Positions 18,116-28,071 of a stretch of 64,000 nt of DNA are shown one piece after another. Made by a program: the position numbers and the translations under genes. Source of the stretch: VYFG01 sp965221795 (lineage in GTDB: Bacteria; Pseudomonadota; Gammaproteobacteria; Arenicellales; Poriferihabitantaceae). The first letter of the stretch is position 1; each line of letters starts with the position of its first letter. Below the pieces are notes generated by a model. It saw only the letters and a list, made by a program, of their open reading frames with translations. It had not been told where the DNA came from and searched no databases. Where the stretch lies: contig OZ244914.1 of the NCBI GenBank assembly GCA_965221795.1, positions 3,410,001 to 3,474,000 on the forward strand, given 5' to 3'.

Positions 18116-18925
18116 GTGGATTTTTCTCTCATATTGCTTATTGCGCTGGTTGTGACCGGCCTGATCTCCTATGGATACCGGCTGTTTTTTCAACGTCGTT
18201 CCGGAAAAGTGCGCGCAGCCGCGGATTCGCAGCCCATCGCCCCGGAAACCCCCAAGCTCCCTGTTTTGGTGGAGTATGCACGGGCACTCTTTCCAGTGAT
18301 TCTCATTGTGTTCGTTTTGCGTTCCTTTCTGGTGGAACCGTTCCGAATTCCATCGGGCTCGATGTTGCCCGGCCTACAAAACGGTGATTTCATCCTGGTG
18401 AACAAATTCACATACGGCATCCGTCTACCAGTGGTCCACGAAAAGATCCTCGACTGGGGGATGCCTGAAAGAGGGGATATTATGGTATTTCGTTTCCCAC
18501 AAAATCCTTCCCTGGCCTTTATCAAAAGGGTAATCGGCCTTCCCGGTGATACGATCTCCTACATTGACAAACGACTGTCGATCAATGGCAAGCCGGTACA
18601 TACGGAACCAGTAGGAGAGTATGAATTCCAGCAACTCAATATGCGAGGGCATAAGGCACGTCGTTTGCAGGAAACCATTGATGGCGAAAAGCATATGATC
18701 CTGATTGACGATCGTATGAGTCGATCTCTGGATATGGAAATACAAGTGCCGGAAGGGCATTATTTTGTCTTGGGAGATAACCGCGACCATAGCAATGACA
18801 GCCGATATTGGCGTTTCGTGCCGGAAGAGAATATTGTCGGCAAGGCATTTTTTATCTGGTTCAGCTGGAAAGGAGATACCGGAGGGGGGATCAGTTGGGA
18901 GCGAATTGGAAATCGCCTGCATTAG
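18116..18925 (+). CDS. lepB: Signal peptidase I
   Basis: About 269 residues, an inner-membrane serine protease that removes Sec and Tat signal peptides. It starts with GTG at 18116. Two N-terminal hydrophobic segments (about residues 2-24 and 58-74) are followed by the catalytic Ser in RIPSGSM and the catalytic Lys in FIKRVIGLPGD. The box D signature GDNRDHSNDSRYW and the final FIWFSW are present. It lies directly after lepA, as in many proteobacteria. An IS5-type remnant separates it from rnc. Confidence 0.97.
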   Translation: MDFSLILLIALVVTGLISYGYRLFFQRRSGKVRAAADSQPIAPETPKLPVLVEYARALFPVILIVFVLRSFLVEPFRIPSGSMLPGLQNGDFILVNKFTYGIRLPVVHEKILDWGMPERGDIMVFRFPQNPSLAFIKRVIGLPGDTISYIDKRLSINGKPVHTEPVGEYEFQQLNMRGHKARRLQETIDGEKHMILIDDRMSRSLDMEIQVPEGHYFVLGDNRDHSNDSRYWRFVPEENIVGKAFFIWFSWKGDTGGGISWERIGNRLH

Positions 18926-19005
18926 GAAATTGTGAACACTACTGCATGGACTGGTATTAGGTTTCGACTGCTCCCATCTACTAGCAATCATTGGGAGGAT
19001 CATTC

Positions 19006-19640
19006 ATGGAACTGACTCAAGCCCAGTACGAACGAATCGCCCCACTGCTCCCGACACAGCGAGGTAATGTTCGTATTGGTAACCGGCAAGTGTTGAATGC
19101 AATTCTCTATGTCGCTGAGCACGGTTGCCAATGGAGGAACTTGCCACCTCGTTTCGGCCATTGGCACACGATCTATACTCGGATGAATCGATGGGCGAAG
19201 AAGGGGGTGTTGGACCGCGTCTTTGTGCAGTTGCAGCGTGAACGGATCCTTCGCATCCGACTTGCGACCACCGATTATCCCGATCGCATGGGGACGGATG
19301 GAATACCCAACTTCATCTGGTTACCACAACTGCCCGAGCAGCCCTTACCGATGCGCCCGAAAAAGAATGTGGTGAAATCGAATGCATCGACCTGAAAACT
19401 GTCCAGTGTGGATTCTGGTTCGGACGCCTGAACATCACTCCATTTCACCGACCGCCCCTTGGAGCATGCTGTTATGTCGCTACCAACGGCGTCAGGGACC
19501 CCAGAGGCTTTTCTGTTGGTGGACCGGCTTCAGTCACAGGGTGACAGCATTTCGAAAACCGATATTGTGGTCTCGCGGATGCTTCAGGTTGGTGACTTGC
19601 AGAATGTTTGAGTTCGTTTTGCGCGGGTCCAGTACATGAG
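19006..19640 (+). pseudogene. IS5-family (IS427-like) transposase remnant
   Basis: The first open frame, MELTQAQYERIAPLLPTQRG onward (stop near 19395), is the N-terminal OrfA part with the motifs NAILYVAEHGCQWRNLPPRF and WHTIYTRMNRWAKKGVLDR. The second frame (from about 19382) only weakly recalls the catalytic half, with DDE residues not recoverable. I found no terminal inverted repeats or target duplication. It lies inside the conserved lepB-rnc interval and is inactive. Confidence 0.75.
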
Positions 19641-19741
19641 GAGTCATGATCGGCATATGATCTCGAGTACTGTCCGAGGATGAATATTGCCGTTGCCATT
19701 TTTCCATTGGCAGGACGATTTTCCTTCAGAAAACAGGGCTG

Positions 19742-20434
19742 ATGAAGAATCTGGACCGGCTTGAGGATTGCCTGATTTATCGATTTCGTGACCGTGCGTT
19801 ACTCAAACGTGCCCTGACACATCGCAGTGTCAGGCGGGAGCATAACGAACGCCTTGAATTCCTGGGAGACAGCATTCTGGGATTCATCATCGCCGATTCC
19901 CTGTACCATCAGTTTCCCTATCTGTCAGAAGGAGACCTGACCAGAATGAGGGCCACACTGGTGCGACGCCCAACTCTCGCTTCCCTGGCCCGAACACTGG
20001 AATTGGGGAGTTATCTGAAATTTGGGCCGGGGGTTCTGAAATCCGGCGGGTTTGACCAGGACTCTATCCTGTCGGATGCATTGGAAGCAATCCTGGGGGC
20101 CGTTTACCTGGATGGAGGGGTTGCGGAGGTGAAGTCCGTAATCCAGATACTCTATTCGGATCTTTTGTCTACCATTGCCGACAATGCGCGCCGGGACAAC
20201 AAAACCCAGCTGCAGGAGTGGTTGCAAAAACATGCGCAACCGTTACCCGTTTATGAACTGGTTGAACAGCAGGGCAAGGCTCACCAACCGACGTTTCATG
20301 TCCAATGCCATATTGAACACCCAGAAAGCCCATTTCTGGCATCTGGACACAGTCGACGGGTAGCAGAACAGGAAGCGGCAGGGATCGCCATTCTTGCGCT
20401 ACAGTCCACCAAACATGCCGGAAATATCGGATAG
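19742..20434 (+). CDS. rnc: Ribonuclease III
   Basis: About 230 residues, the double-strand-specific endoribonuclease that matures rRNA and processes mRNAs. The signature NERLEFLGDSIL and the catalytic acids in SDALEAILGAVYLD are complete. The C-terminal double-stranded RNA-binding domain is visible from DNKTQLQEWLQ to QEAAGIAILAL. It lies ten bases before the preferred era start (or overlaps an alternative one), the usual rnc-era coupling. Confidence 0.97.
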   Translation: MKNLDRLEDCLIYRFRDRALLKRALTHRSVRREHNERLEFLGDSILGFIIADSLYHQFPYLSEGDLTRMRATLVRRPTLASLARTLELGSYLKFGPGVLKSGGFDQDSILSDALEAILGAVYLDGGVAEVKSVIQILYSDLLSTIADNARRDNKTQLQEWLQKHAQPLPVYELVEQQGKAHQPTFHVQCHIEHPESPFLASGHSRRVAEQEAAGIAILALQSTKHAGNIG

Positions 20435-20444
20435 GGACGGCCCA

Positions 20445-21341
20445 ATGGATCCCCACCGTTTTGGATTCGTGACCGTAGTGGGTCCACCGAATGCGGGAAA
20501 GTCTACACTGGTGAATCGCCTCACGGGTACGAAAGTGTCGATCGTATCGCGCAAACCGCAGACTACTCGACATCGAATCCTGGGGATTCGTACCCTGCCG
20601 CAGGCCCAAGTGGTCTTTGTGGATACGCCTGGATTGCATTTTGACCAACGAAACCACCTGAATCGTCAGATGAATCGAACAGCCAGAGCCAGCCTTGACG
20701 GTGTGGATCTGATCGCATTCATGATGGACCATGGCGGCTGGACATCAGTGGTGGAACACGCCTTCCAACCGATTCAGAATCTCAATACTCCGGTTCTGCT
20801 CCTGATCAACAAAATTGATCGGCTGACGGAAAAGGCAACACTGTTGCCGCTCATTGAAAAGACCCGTCACCGGCACAATTTCCTGGAAATTGTGCCCATC
20901 AGTGCATTGAATGAAAATCTGGACCAGGTCCTTTTACCTCTTCTGGTTGATCTCCTGCCTGTCGGAGCAGCCGGATTTCCTGCCGGACAGATCAGCGATC
21001 GGGGTTCGGGGTTTTATGCCGCCGAGCTATTGCGAGAACAGATGTTTACGGCACTTGGGGATGAGTTGCCGTACCAATCCGCCATTGAGCTTACCGAGTT
21101 TGACCAATCCAATGCCGAACATTGGCGGTTGGAGATGACCATTTGGGTAGAGCGGGAATCACAAAAAAAAATGGTGATCGGGAAAAATGGACAAACCCTG
21201 AAGAAGATGGGACAGCGTGCGCGGGTGGCCATGGAACATCGATTTGGAGTCCGGATTCGTCTCAATGTGTGGGTCAAGATCGAACAGGGATGGGGAAACC
21301 GTCTTTCCATGTTACGCTCTCTCGGGTATGCCGGGGAATAG
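20445..21341 (+). CDS. era: GTPase Era
   Basis: About 298 residues. Era binds the 3' end of 16S rRNA and assists 30S maturation. Motifs: GPPNAGKSTLVNRL (G1; a Pro replaces the more usual Arg before Asn), DTPGLH (G3), NKIDRL (G4), and a C-terminal KH domain with KKMVIGKNGQTLKKMG. I favour the ATG at 20445, which has GGGACGG upstream and fits the length of the family; an ATG at 20415 in the same frame would overlap rnc. The recO ATG follows 13 bp after the stop. Confidence 0.95.
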   Translation: MDPHRFGFVTVVGPPNAGKSTLVNRLTGTKVSIVSRKPQTTRHRILGIRTLPQAQVVFVDTPGLHFDQRNHLNRQMNRTARASLDGVDLIAFMMDHGGWTSVVEHAFQPIQNLNTPVLLLINKIDRLTEKATLLPLIEKTRHRHNFLEIVPISALNENLDQVLLPLLVDLLPVGAAGFPAGQISDRGSGFYAAELLREQMFTALGDELPYQSAIELTEFDQSNAEHWRLEMTIWVERESQKKMVIGKNGQTLKKMGQRARVAMEHRFGVRIRLNVWVKIEQGWGNRLSMLRSLGYAGE

Positions 21342-21354
21342 CCGGAATCAGGTC

Positions 21355-22104
21355 ATGAAAGTCCCTCGGCACCCCTCCTACATACTGCATACAAGACCAT
21401 ACCGGGAAACGAGCCTGCTGATTGACCTTTTCAGCCAACACCATGGCCGTTGCCGGGTACTGGCCAAGGGTGTCCGGTCTCGGAAAAGTGGACGACGGGG
21501 TATCCTGATGCCGTTCAAACCCATACTGGTCAGCTGGTCTGGAAAGGGGGCTTTGCCAGTACTGACCGCTGCGGAATCCACCGCACATCTTGCCGATATG
21601 AGAGGAATCTATTTACATGCAGGGCTCTATGCAAACGAACTTTTGCTGAAACTGCTGGCTCCATTTGATCCGCACCCCGATTTGTATGGAGCATACGGCC
21701 TTGCCATCCATCGACTGGCATCCGGTGGCCATCCTGGAGAGATACTCCGGATTTTTGAAAAACAATTATTGGGAGAGATTGGGTACGGTTTGATTCTGAA
21801 CTGCGACGTGGACACTGGCGAAGAGATTGATCCGGCAGTTGAATACCGGTATGTACCAGAATCCGGGCCCGTGATATCTACCCAATCCGTGCCGTCCAGT
21901 CTGGGCATTCGGGGTGCCACGCTTCGAGACCTGGACCGGGAGTCGCTTCCGTCTTCGCGTTCCAGGTCCGAAGCCCGTTCACTGATTCGGGATTTGATTG
22001 AACGCCAGCTTGGTGATCGAGCCCTACGCAGCCGACGGGTATTTCATCAAATGGTCCATTATTCCCATCAAGCGAAAAATACAAATGCGGATAACGAGAG
22101 ATGA
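21355..22104 (+). CDS. recO: DNA repair protein RecO
   Basis: About 249 residues, which with RecR loads RecA on SSB-coated DNA. The N-terminal OB-fold region reads AYIL-like HPSYILHTRPYRETSLLID, then GRCRVLAKGVRSRKS. The C-terminal helical part carries RRVFHQMVHY. The order rnc-era-recO supports the call. pdxJ, the common next gene, is absent here; instead a convergent lpd gene follows. Confidence 0.9.
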   Translation: MKVPRHPSYILHTRPYRETSLLIDLFSQHHGRCRVLAKGVRSRKSGRRGILMPFKPILVSWSGKGALPVLTAAESTAHLADMRGIYLHAGLYANELLLKLLAPFDPHPDLYGAYGLAIHRLASGGHPGEILRIFEKQLLGEIGYGLILNCDVDTGEEIDPAVEYRYVPESGPVISTQSVPSSLGIRGATLRDLDRESLPSSRSRSEARSLIRDLIERQLGDRALRSRRVFHQMVHYSHQAKNTNADNER

Positions 22105-22219
22105 CCCGGTCGATAGGATGCCAAAGGGCTGCGAATCAGGTAGTCAGATTCCTCCATCCCACATTCGCCAGAAACAGGCTTCCCAGCGTTTGCAGGCATG
22201 GTGCCTCCAGAGCGAGAGA

Positions 22220-22237
22220 ATTCGGATTGGACCGAAT
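22220..22237. terminator. Hairpin between convergent recO and lpd
   Basis: The arms ATTCGG and CCGAAT surround a 6-base loop in the 160-bp gap between convergent recO and lpd. No T-run follows on either strand, so if it stops transcription it is a weak or factor-aided bidirectional site. Confidence 0.25.
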
Positions 22238-22262
22238 CCGGTCTGGATGACGGGAGGAGCGA

Positions 22263-24044
22263 TCATTTCCGCTTCGGCAAGTACAAATCCGTGATCGTAC
22301 CCTCAAAAGCTTCGGCAGCAAAACCGATGGTTTCGGCCAGAGTGGGGTGAGGATGTATGGTCAGGCCAATATCACTGGCATCGGCGTGCATCTCAATGGC
22401 CAGGGTCGCTTCCGCAATCAGGTCACCGGCATTGGTTCCCGTAACCGCTGCCCCCAGCACCCGGCCGCTGGCCGGGTCCAGGAGCAATTTGGTGATGCCT
22501 TCCTTGCGCCCCATGGAGAGTGAACGGCCACTGGCGGCCCACGGAAAAACCCCCTTTTCATAGGGAATTTGGGCCTCTTTGGCCGCTGTTTCTGTAAGGC
22601 CGACCCAAGCCACTTCCGGATCGGTATAAGCGACCGACGGAATGACCCGGGCGTCAAAACCACTCTTCATGCCCGCAGCAACTTCGGCCGCCACCTTACC
22701 CTCATGGACCGCTTTGTGGGCCAGCATCGGCTGTCCCACCACATCGCCAATCGCAAAAATATGCGGTACATTGGTCTGCATCTGCGAATTGACAGCGATG
22801 AATCCTCGCTCATCGACCACCACCCCAGCCGCCTCCGCATGGATTTTGTCGCCATTGGGAGATCGCCCCACTGCCACCAGAACCTTGTCGAAAACTTCCT
22901 CGAACGACTCGTTTGGCCCTTGAAACGAGACCCGGATTCCTTCCCTTACGGATTCCATAGCCGTCAGCCGAGTATGAGTCCAGATATTTTCATATTGCCC
23001 TTCGAGCTTCTTGAGCAGCGGTCGGACCATATCCGGGTCTGCACCCGCCATCATCTGATCCAGCATTTCCACAATGCTGATCCGGCTACCCAGAGCATGA
23101 TAGACCGTAGCCATTTCCAGTCCAATGATCCCTCCGCCCACAACCAGCAATCGCTTTGGAATCTCTTCCAGTTTCAGCGCTCCTGTCGAGTCGACTACCC
23201 GGGGGTCATCGTTGGGAAAGCCGAATATCTTGATCGGTTCGCTGCCCACCGCAATGATCGCTTGTTTGAAACCGACTGTCTGATCGCCGTCCGCATTGCG
23301 AACGCAGAGCTGTTGTGGACCAGTGAAAGTGCCCGTACCCTGCAATACCGTTACGGCTCTCTTCTTGGCCAACCCGGTTAGTCCCTGAGTCAGTTGGCCG
23401 ACCACACGATTCTTCCACGTGCGCATGGCATCCAGGTCCAGGTCCGGCTTGCCAAAGGACAAGCCGACAGCAGTTGCTTGCTCGGCCTCTTCGATCACTT
23501 TGGCGACATGCAGTAATGCTTTGGAGGGTATGCAGCCAACATTCAGGCACACCCCCCCAATTACTTCATACCGTTCAATTAAAATCACCTTGAGCCCAAG
23601 ATCAGCCGCACGAAATGCAGCGGTGTAGCCACCGGGTCCTGAGCCAAGGACCACCAGGTCAGCTTGATGGTCGCTGTCTGGCATGGCACCCGGTGGATCA
23701 GGTCGGGTAACCGGGGGCAAGTCGACGGGCGGACTCTCTGTGGTGGTTACGGTGTTCGGCTCTGCGCTGGGGGTGTTGTCTTCACCGGGAGCCTCTTCCC
23801 CCGCAGACAAGGGCTCCAGGATCAGGCAAATGTCGCCTTCGGAGACTGTATCCCCCACACTTACCCGAAGTTCCCGGATTACTCCCGACTGGGGAGATGG
23901 CACTTCCATGGTGGCTTTGTCACTCTCCAATGCCAGCAGAGGGTCTTCCGGTGCGACGTGGTCTCCGGGGTGAACGAAAATCTCGATAATCGGGACATCC
24001 TGGAAATCGCCGATATCCGGGATCTTGATTTCAACGGGTTGCAT
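22263..24044 (-). CDS. lpdA: Dihydrolipoamide dehydrogenase with N-terminal lipoyl domain (PDH E3)
   Basis: About 593 residues, roughly 120 longer than plain E3. Residues 1-80 form a lipoyl domain with the modified Lys in ALESDKATMEVPSP. A Pro/Thr/Glu-rich linker (about 85-125) leads to the flavoprotein: FAD motif VVLGSGPGGYTAAFRA, redox disulfide GGVCLNVGCIPSKAL, NAD motif VVGGGIIGLEMA, and the C-terminal HPHPTLAE with the active-site His. This E3 type occurs in Neisseria and several gammaproteobacteria. It is the last gene of the aceE-aceF-lpd operon. Confidence 0.96.
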   Translation of the reverse strand: MQPVEIKIPDIGDFQDVPIIEIFVHPGDHVAPEDPLLALESDKATMEVPSPQSGVIRELRVSVGDTVSEGDICLILEPLSAGEEAPGEDNTPSAEPNTVTTTESPPVDLPPVTRPDPPGAMPDSDHQADLVVLGSGPGGYTAAFRAADLGLKVILIERYEVIGGVCLNVGCIPSKALLHVAKVIEEAEQATAVGLSFGKPDLDLDAMRTWKNRVVGQLTQGLTGLAKKRAVTVLQGTGTFTGPQQLCVRNADGDQTVGFKQAIIAVGSEPIKIFGFPNDDPRVVDSTGALKLEEIPKRLLVVGGGIIGLEMATVYHALGSRISIVEMLDQMMAGADPDMVRPLLKKLEGQYENIWTHTRLTAMESVREGIRVSFQGPNESFEEVFDKVLVAVGRSPNGDKIHAEAAGVVVDERGFIAVNSQMQTNVPHIFAIGDVVGQPMLAHKAVHEGKVAAEVAAGMKSGFDARVIPSVAYTDPEVAWVGLTETAAKEAQIPYEKGVFPWAASGRSLSMGRKEGITKLLLDPASGRVLGAAVTGTNAGDLIAEATLAIEMHADASDIGLTIHPHPTLAETIGFAAEAFEGTITDLYLPKRK

Positions 24045-24062
24045 GGGTATTCCGAAGGGTGA

Positions 24063-25394
24063 TTACAGGGAAATCCGGCGCATATCTGCCAATGCCCGGG
24101 TAAGATAGGCGCAGAATCGGGCAGCTTCGGCCCCATCAATCACCCGATGGTCATAGGACAGGCTGAGGGGCAGCATCAGTCGGGGGGCAAACGTTTCCCC
24201 GTCCCATACCGGAGTGGTGCGGGCACGGGAGAGGCCAAGAATAGCGACCTCCGGCGCATTCACAATCGGGGTAAAAGCAGTGCCCCCAATGCCTCCCAGG
24301 CTGGAAATGCTGATACATCCACCTTGCATGTCCGTTGGAGTCAGTTTGCCGATACGAGCCTTTTCGCTGACGGTTGCCAGTTCCCGGGCCAGGTCAAAAA
24401 TTGACTTCCGTTCCACGTCACGAATAACCGGCACAACCAGTCCATTCGGAGTATCGACCGCCACTCCAATATGGAAGTATTTTTTTCGAATCAGATTTTC
24501 GCCGTTGGGATGAAGAGAAGCATTGAAACTGGGGAATTTCCGCAGTGCACTGACCATGATCTTGAGAACAAATCCCAATAGAGTGATGCGAATTCCTTCC
24601 TGCGCCGCTTCCTCCTTGAGGGATTTGCGAAATTCTTCCAACTCCGTAATATCCGCCTCATCATGATGGGTCACATGAGGCACGTTCAGCCAAGACTTTT
24701 GCAGATGGAGGCCAGAAATCTTCTTGATTCGACTGAGAGAAACGGTCTCGATCTCCCCGAACTTGGAAAAATCCACGGCGGGAATGACCGGAATCCCCAC
24801 ACCGCTGGCCGGGCTCTCACCGGTTGCCATGGCAGACAAACGGTGCTTGATCCAAAGCTTGACGTCTTCTTGCAGGATGCGTCCTTTGGGTCCGGAACCA
24901 TTGATCTGGGTCAGGTCCGCACCCAGCTCCCGAGCCAGGCGGCGGATTCCGGGGCTTGCATGGGGAACCGCACTCCCGGACTTCTGGGCAGGCGGCGGGA
25001 GAGTGGTGGGCGGGGCATCGGGAACCGGCTCGGGTGTCAGAGGCTCCGGTGGCGGCGGAGGCATTGCCGGGTCGGTGTTCGCCGTTTCTTTTTCTTCAGC
25101 CGGTTTGACCGCTGCTTCACCGGCCGGCTCCACCTCCGAGTCGGATGAGTCGTCCGCTGATTCCAGTATCGCCACCAAAGTGCCCTCCGACACCTGATCT
25201 CCGGTGGCAACCTTAAGTTCCCGGACAATGCCAGCCGCCGGAGAGGGCACTTCCATGGTCGCCTTGTCACTTTCCAGGGTCAGGATGGGGTCTTCTTCAT
25301 TGATCCGGTCGCCGGGAGCGACCAGAATCTCAATGACTTCGACTTCAGAAAAGTCGCCGATATCGGGTATTTTGATGGCAATCTCGGACGGCAT
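24063..25394 (-). CDS. aceF: Dihydrolipoamide acetyltransferase (PDH E2)
   Basis: About 443 residues. It forms the core of pyruvate dehydrogenase and transfers acetyl from lipoate to CoA. One N-terminal lipoyl domain holds the modified Lys in TLESDKATMEVPSP. A Pro/Glu-rich linker is followed by a peripheral-subunit-binding domain (ASPGIRRLARELGADL) and the catalytic domain with SYDHRVIDGAEA. The start at MPSEIAIK is best, because the longer frame only adds 22 residues overlapping aceE. It sits between aceE and lpd with short gaps. Confidence 0.96.
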   Translation of the reverse strand: MPSEIAIKIPDIGDFSEVEVIEILVAPGDRINEEDPILTLESDKATMEVPSPAAGIVRELKVATGDQVSEGTLVAILESADDSSDSEVEPAGEAAVKPAEEKETANTDPAMPPPPPEPLTPEPVPDAPPTTLPPPAQKSGSAVPHASPGIRRLARELGADLTQINGSGPKGRILQEDVKLWIKHRLSAMATGESPASGVGIPVIPAVDFSKFGEIETVSLSRIKKISGLHLQKSWLNVPHVTHHDEADITELEEFRKSLKEEAAQEGIRITLLGFVLKIMVSALRKFPSFNASLHPNGENLIRKKYFHIGVAVDTPNGLVVPVIRDVERKSIFDLARELATVSEKARIGKLTPTDMQGGCISISSLGGIGGTAFTPIVNAPEVAILGLSRARTTPVWDGETFAPRLMLPLSLSYDHRVIDGAEAARFCAYLTRALADMRRISL

Positions 25395-25401
25395 GGTTAT
25401 G

Positions 25402-28071
25402 TCAGGCGTGTCTGGGGTTGGTCGTATCCGGGTCAATCTCGAATGTATTGATGGCGTCATTTACGACAGAAGGGGAAATCTGCTCCTGCAAGGCAAGCGC
25501 ATGCAAAGCCGTGATGACGACATGCTGTCGATCGACTTCAAAGAAACGACGCAATTTTTCACGGACATCACTGCGGCCAAACCCGTCGGTTCCGAGCACA
25601 TGGTATTGACCCGGCACCCATGCCCGGATCTGATCCGCATAGGCTTTCATGTAGTCGGTGGCCGCAATCACCGGGCCTTCACCGTTTTCCAAGCATATCT
25701 GAATGTGACTCTTGTCCGGTTCGGCATCCGGATGCAACCGATTCTTTCGATCCACATCATGGCCATTTCGCGCTAGTTCATTGAAACTGGTGACGCTCCA
25801 GATTTCGCTGTCCACACCGAATTCTTCCGCTAGCATCTCGGCTGCCGATTCGACTTCGCGAAGAATCGTACCACTACCCAGCAGGCGTACTTTAAGTTGG
25901 TTGCCTGACCTGGACGTATTACGCAGGAGATACATACCCCGCAGAATTCCTTCCTCTGCGCCCTTGGGCATGGGAGGGTGGACATAATTTTCGTTCATGA
26001 CCGTGATGTAAAAATATACATCTTCCTGTTCTTCATACATGCGTCTCAACCCGTCCCGGATGATGACGGCCAGTTCATAGCCATAGGTAGGGTCATAGGA
26101 GATACAGTTCGGTACGGTACCGGATAGAATCAGGCTGTGGCCGTCTTGATGCTGCAGTCCTTCCCCCGCCAACGTCGTTCGACCGGCGGTTCCACCAATG
26201 ATGAAACCCCGTGCACGCATGTCGCCTGCAGCCCAGCAAAGATCCCCAATGCGCTGGAATCCGAACATGGAATAGAAAATATAGAACGGGATGGTATGGA
26301 GGGCATGGTTGCTGTAGGAGGTGGCGGCGGCAATCCAGGAGCACATGGCCCCGGCTTCATTGATGCCTTCCTGCAGAACCTGTCCGCTCTTGTCTTCCCG
26401 GTAAAACATCAGTTGGTCCGCATCCTCGGGCTCGTACAATTGGCCTTGGGGCGCATAGATTCCCAGTTGGCGGAACATCCCCTCCATCCCGAATGTGCGG
26501 GACTCATCGGGAATGATGGGAATCACATACTGTTTCATTTCCTTGTCTCGAACCATGGCGGAAAGCAGACGGACAAAGACCATGGTGGTGGAAATTTCCC
26601 GATCTCCACTGCCGTCCAGTTGGCTCTTGAAGAGATCCAGTTCGGGAACGGGAAAAACCGGTTTGGTGCCGGGATTCCGGGTTGGCAGAAACCCTCCCAG
26701 AGCACGTCTGCGCTCCAGGATATATTCGGTTTCGGGTGAGTTTTCATCCGGACGGTAAAAGGGCGCTTCTGCCACTTCCTGATCCGACAGGGGAATACTG
26801 AAACGGTCACGAAAGGCCATCAAGGCGTCCTCGCCCATTTTTTTCTGCTGATGTGTAGTATTTTGCCCTTCACCGGCTTCGCCCATCCCATACCCCTTGA
26901 CGGTTTTCGCTAAAATCACCGTCGGCTGACCCTTGTGTTGCACAGCCGCCGCATAGGCGGCATAGATTTTATGGGGATCATGGCCACCACGATTCAACCG
27001 CCAGACATCGTCATCGGTCATGTTGGAAACCATTTCCCGCAATTCGGCATATTTTCCGAAAAAGTGTTCCCGGACATAGGCTCCATCGCGGGCCTTTAGT
27101 ACCTGGTATTCCCCATCGACGATCTCTTCCATACGCTGTCGCAACAGCCCCTTTTCATCCCTGGCCAAAAGTGGGTCCCAATAGGACCCCCAAATCAGCT
27201 TGATTACATTCCAGCCGGCCCCTCGAAAATCACTCTCCAGTTCCTGGATAATCTTGCCGTTGCCGCGAACGGGTCCGTCGAGTCGTTGCAAATTGCAGTT
27301 CACCACAAAAATGAGATTGTCCAGATTTTCCCGTCCTGCCACCGACAGGGCTCCCCCGGATTCCGGTTCATCCATCTCCCCATCTCCGAGAAATACCCAG
27401 ATTTTTCGATCACTGGCATCAATCAATCCCCGGTTTTCCAGGTATTTCATGTAACGGGCCTGATAAATGGCCATGATCGGCCCAAGTCCCATGGAAACTG
27501 TGGGGAATTGCCAGAAATCCGGCATCAGCCAGGGATGGGGGTAGGAGGGCAGTCCATCGCTGCCTACTTCCTGCCGGAATTGTCGTAATTTGTCGGCATC
27601 AATGCGTCGCTCCATATAGGCACGCGCATAAATTCCGGGGGCCGAGTGGCCTTGAATAAAGAGCATATCCCCCGGTGTGCCTTCCTGACTGCCCCGCCAG
27701 AAATGATTGAAACCAACATCATAAAGCGTGGCTGCTGACGCGAAGCTGGCGATATGACCTCCGAGTTCGGTCGAAATTCGGTTGGCCCGCACCACCATGG
27801 CCAGCGCATTCCAGCGAATAAAGGCGCGAATACGGCGCTCCAATGCATGATCGCCCGGACTGCGTGCTTCCATGTGCACCGGAATTGTATTCAGGTAGGC
27901 GGTATTGGCACGATAGGGGATATGAACACCGGACCGTCGTGCACTGTCGATCATGGACTCAATCAGGAAATGTGCCCGTTCATGGCCTTCATGGGCAATG
28001 ACCGCACCGAGGGCATCCAGCCATTCAGCAGTTTCCAGCGGATCAATGTCGATGGAAGAATCGTTTTTCAT
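25402..28071 (-). CDS. aceE: Pyruvate dehydrogenase E1, homodimeric type
   Basis: About 889 residues, full length. The enzyme decarboxylates pyruvate with thiamine diphosphate and passes the acetyl group to E2. Recognisable parts: FIQGHSAPGIYARAYMERR, the ThDP/Mg motif FLGDGEMDEPES, and GGTAGRTTLAGEGLQHQDGH in the third domain. It is the promoter-proximal gene of the operon; aceF begins seven bases after its stop. A TACAAT box lies in the upstream region (near 28110, minus strand), but no good -35 is visible. Confidence 0.97.
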   Translation of the reverse strand: MKNDSSIDIDPLETAEWLDALGAVIAHEGHERAHFLIESMIDSARRSGVHIPYRANTAYLNTIPVHMEARSPGDHALERRIRAFIRWNALAMVVRANRISTELGGHIASFASAATLYDVGFNHFWRGSQEGTPGDMLFIQGHSAPGIYARAYMERRIDADKLRQFRQEVGSDGLPSYPHPWLMPDFWQFPTVSMGLGPIMAIYQARYMKYLENRGLIDASDRKIWVFLGDGEMDEPESGGALSVAGRENLDNLIFVVNCNLQRLDGPVRGNGKIIQELESDFRGAGWNVIKLIWGSYWDPLLARDEKGLLRQRMEEIVDGEYQVLKARDGAYVREHFFGKYAELREMVSNMTDDDVWRLNRGGHDPHKIYAAYAAAVQHKGQPTVILAKTVKGYGMGEAGEGQNTTHQQKKMGEDALMAFRDRFSIPLSDQEVAEAPFYRPDENSPETEYILERRRALGGFLPTRNPGTKPVFPVPELDLFKSQLDGSGDREISTTMVFVRLLSAMVRDKEMKQYVIPIIPDESRTFGMEGMFRQLGIYAPQGQLYEPEDADQLMFYREDKSGQVLQEGINEAGAMCSWIAAATSYSNHALHTIPFYIFYSMFGFQRIGDLCWAAGDMRARGFIIGGTAGRTTLAGEGLQHQDGHSLILSGTVPNCISYDPTYGYELAVIIRDGLRRMYEEQEDVYFYITVMNENYVHPPMPKGAEEGILRGMYLLRNTSRSGNQLKVRLLGSGTILREVESAAEMLAEEFGVDSEIWSVTSFNELARNGHDVDRKNRLHPDAEPDKSHIQICLENGEGPVIAATDYMKAYADQIRAWVPGQYHVLGTDGFGRSDVREKLRRFFEVDRQHVVITALHALALQEQISPSVVNDAINTFEIDPDTTNPRHA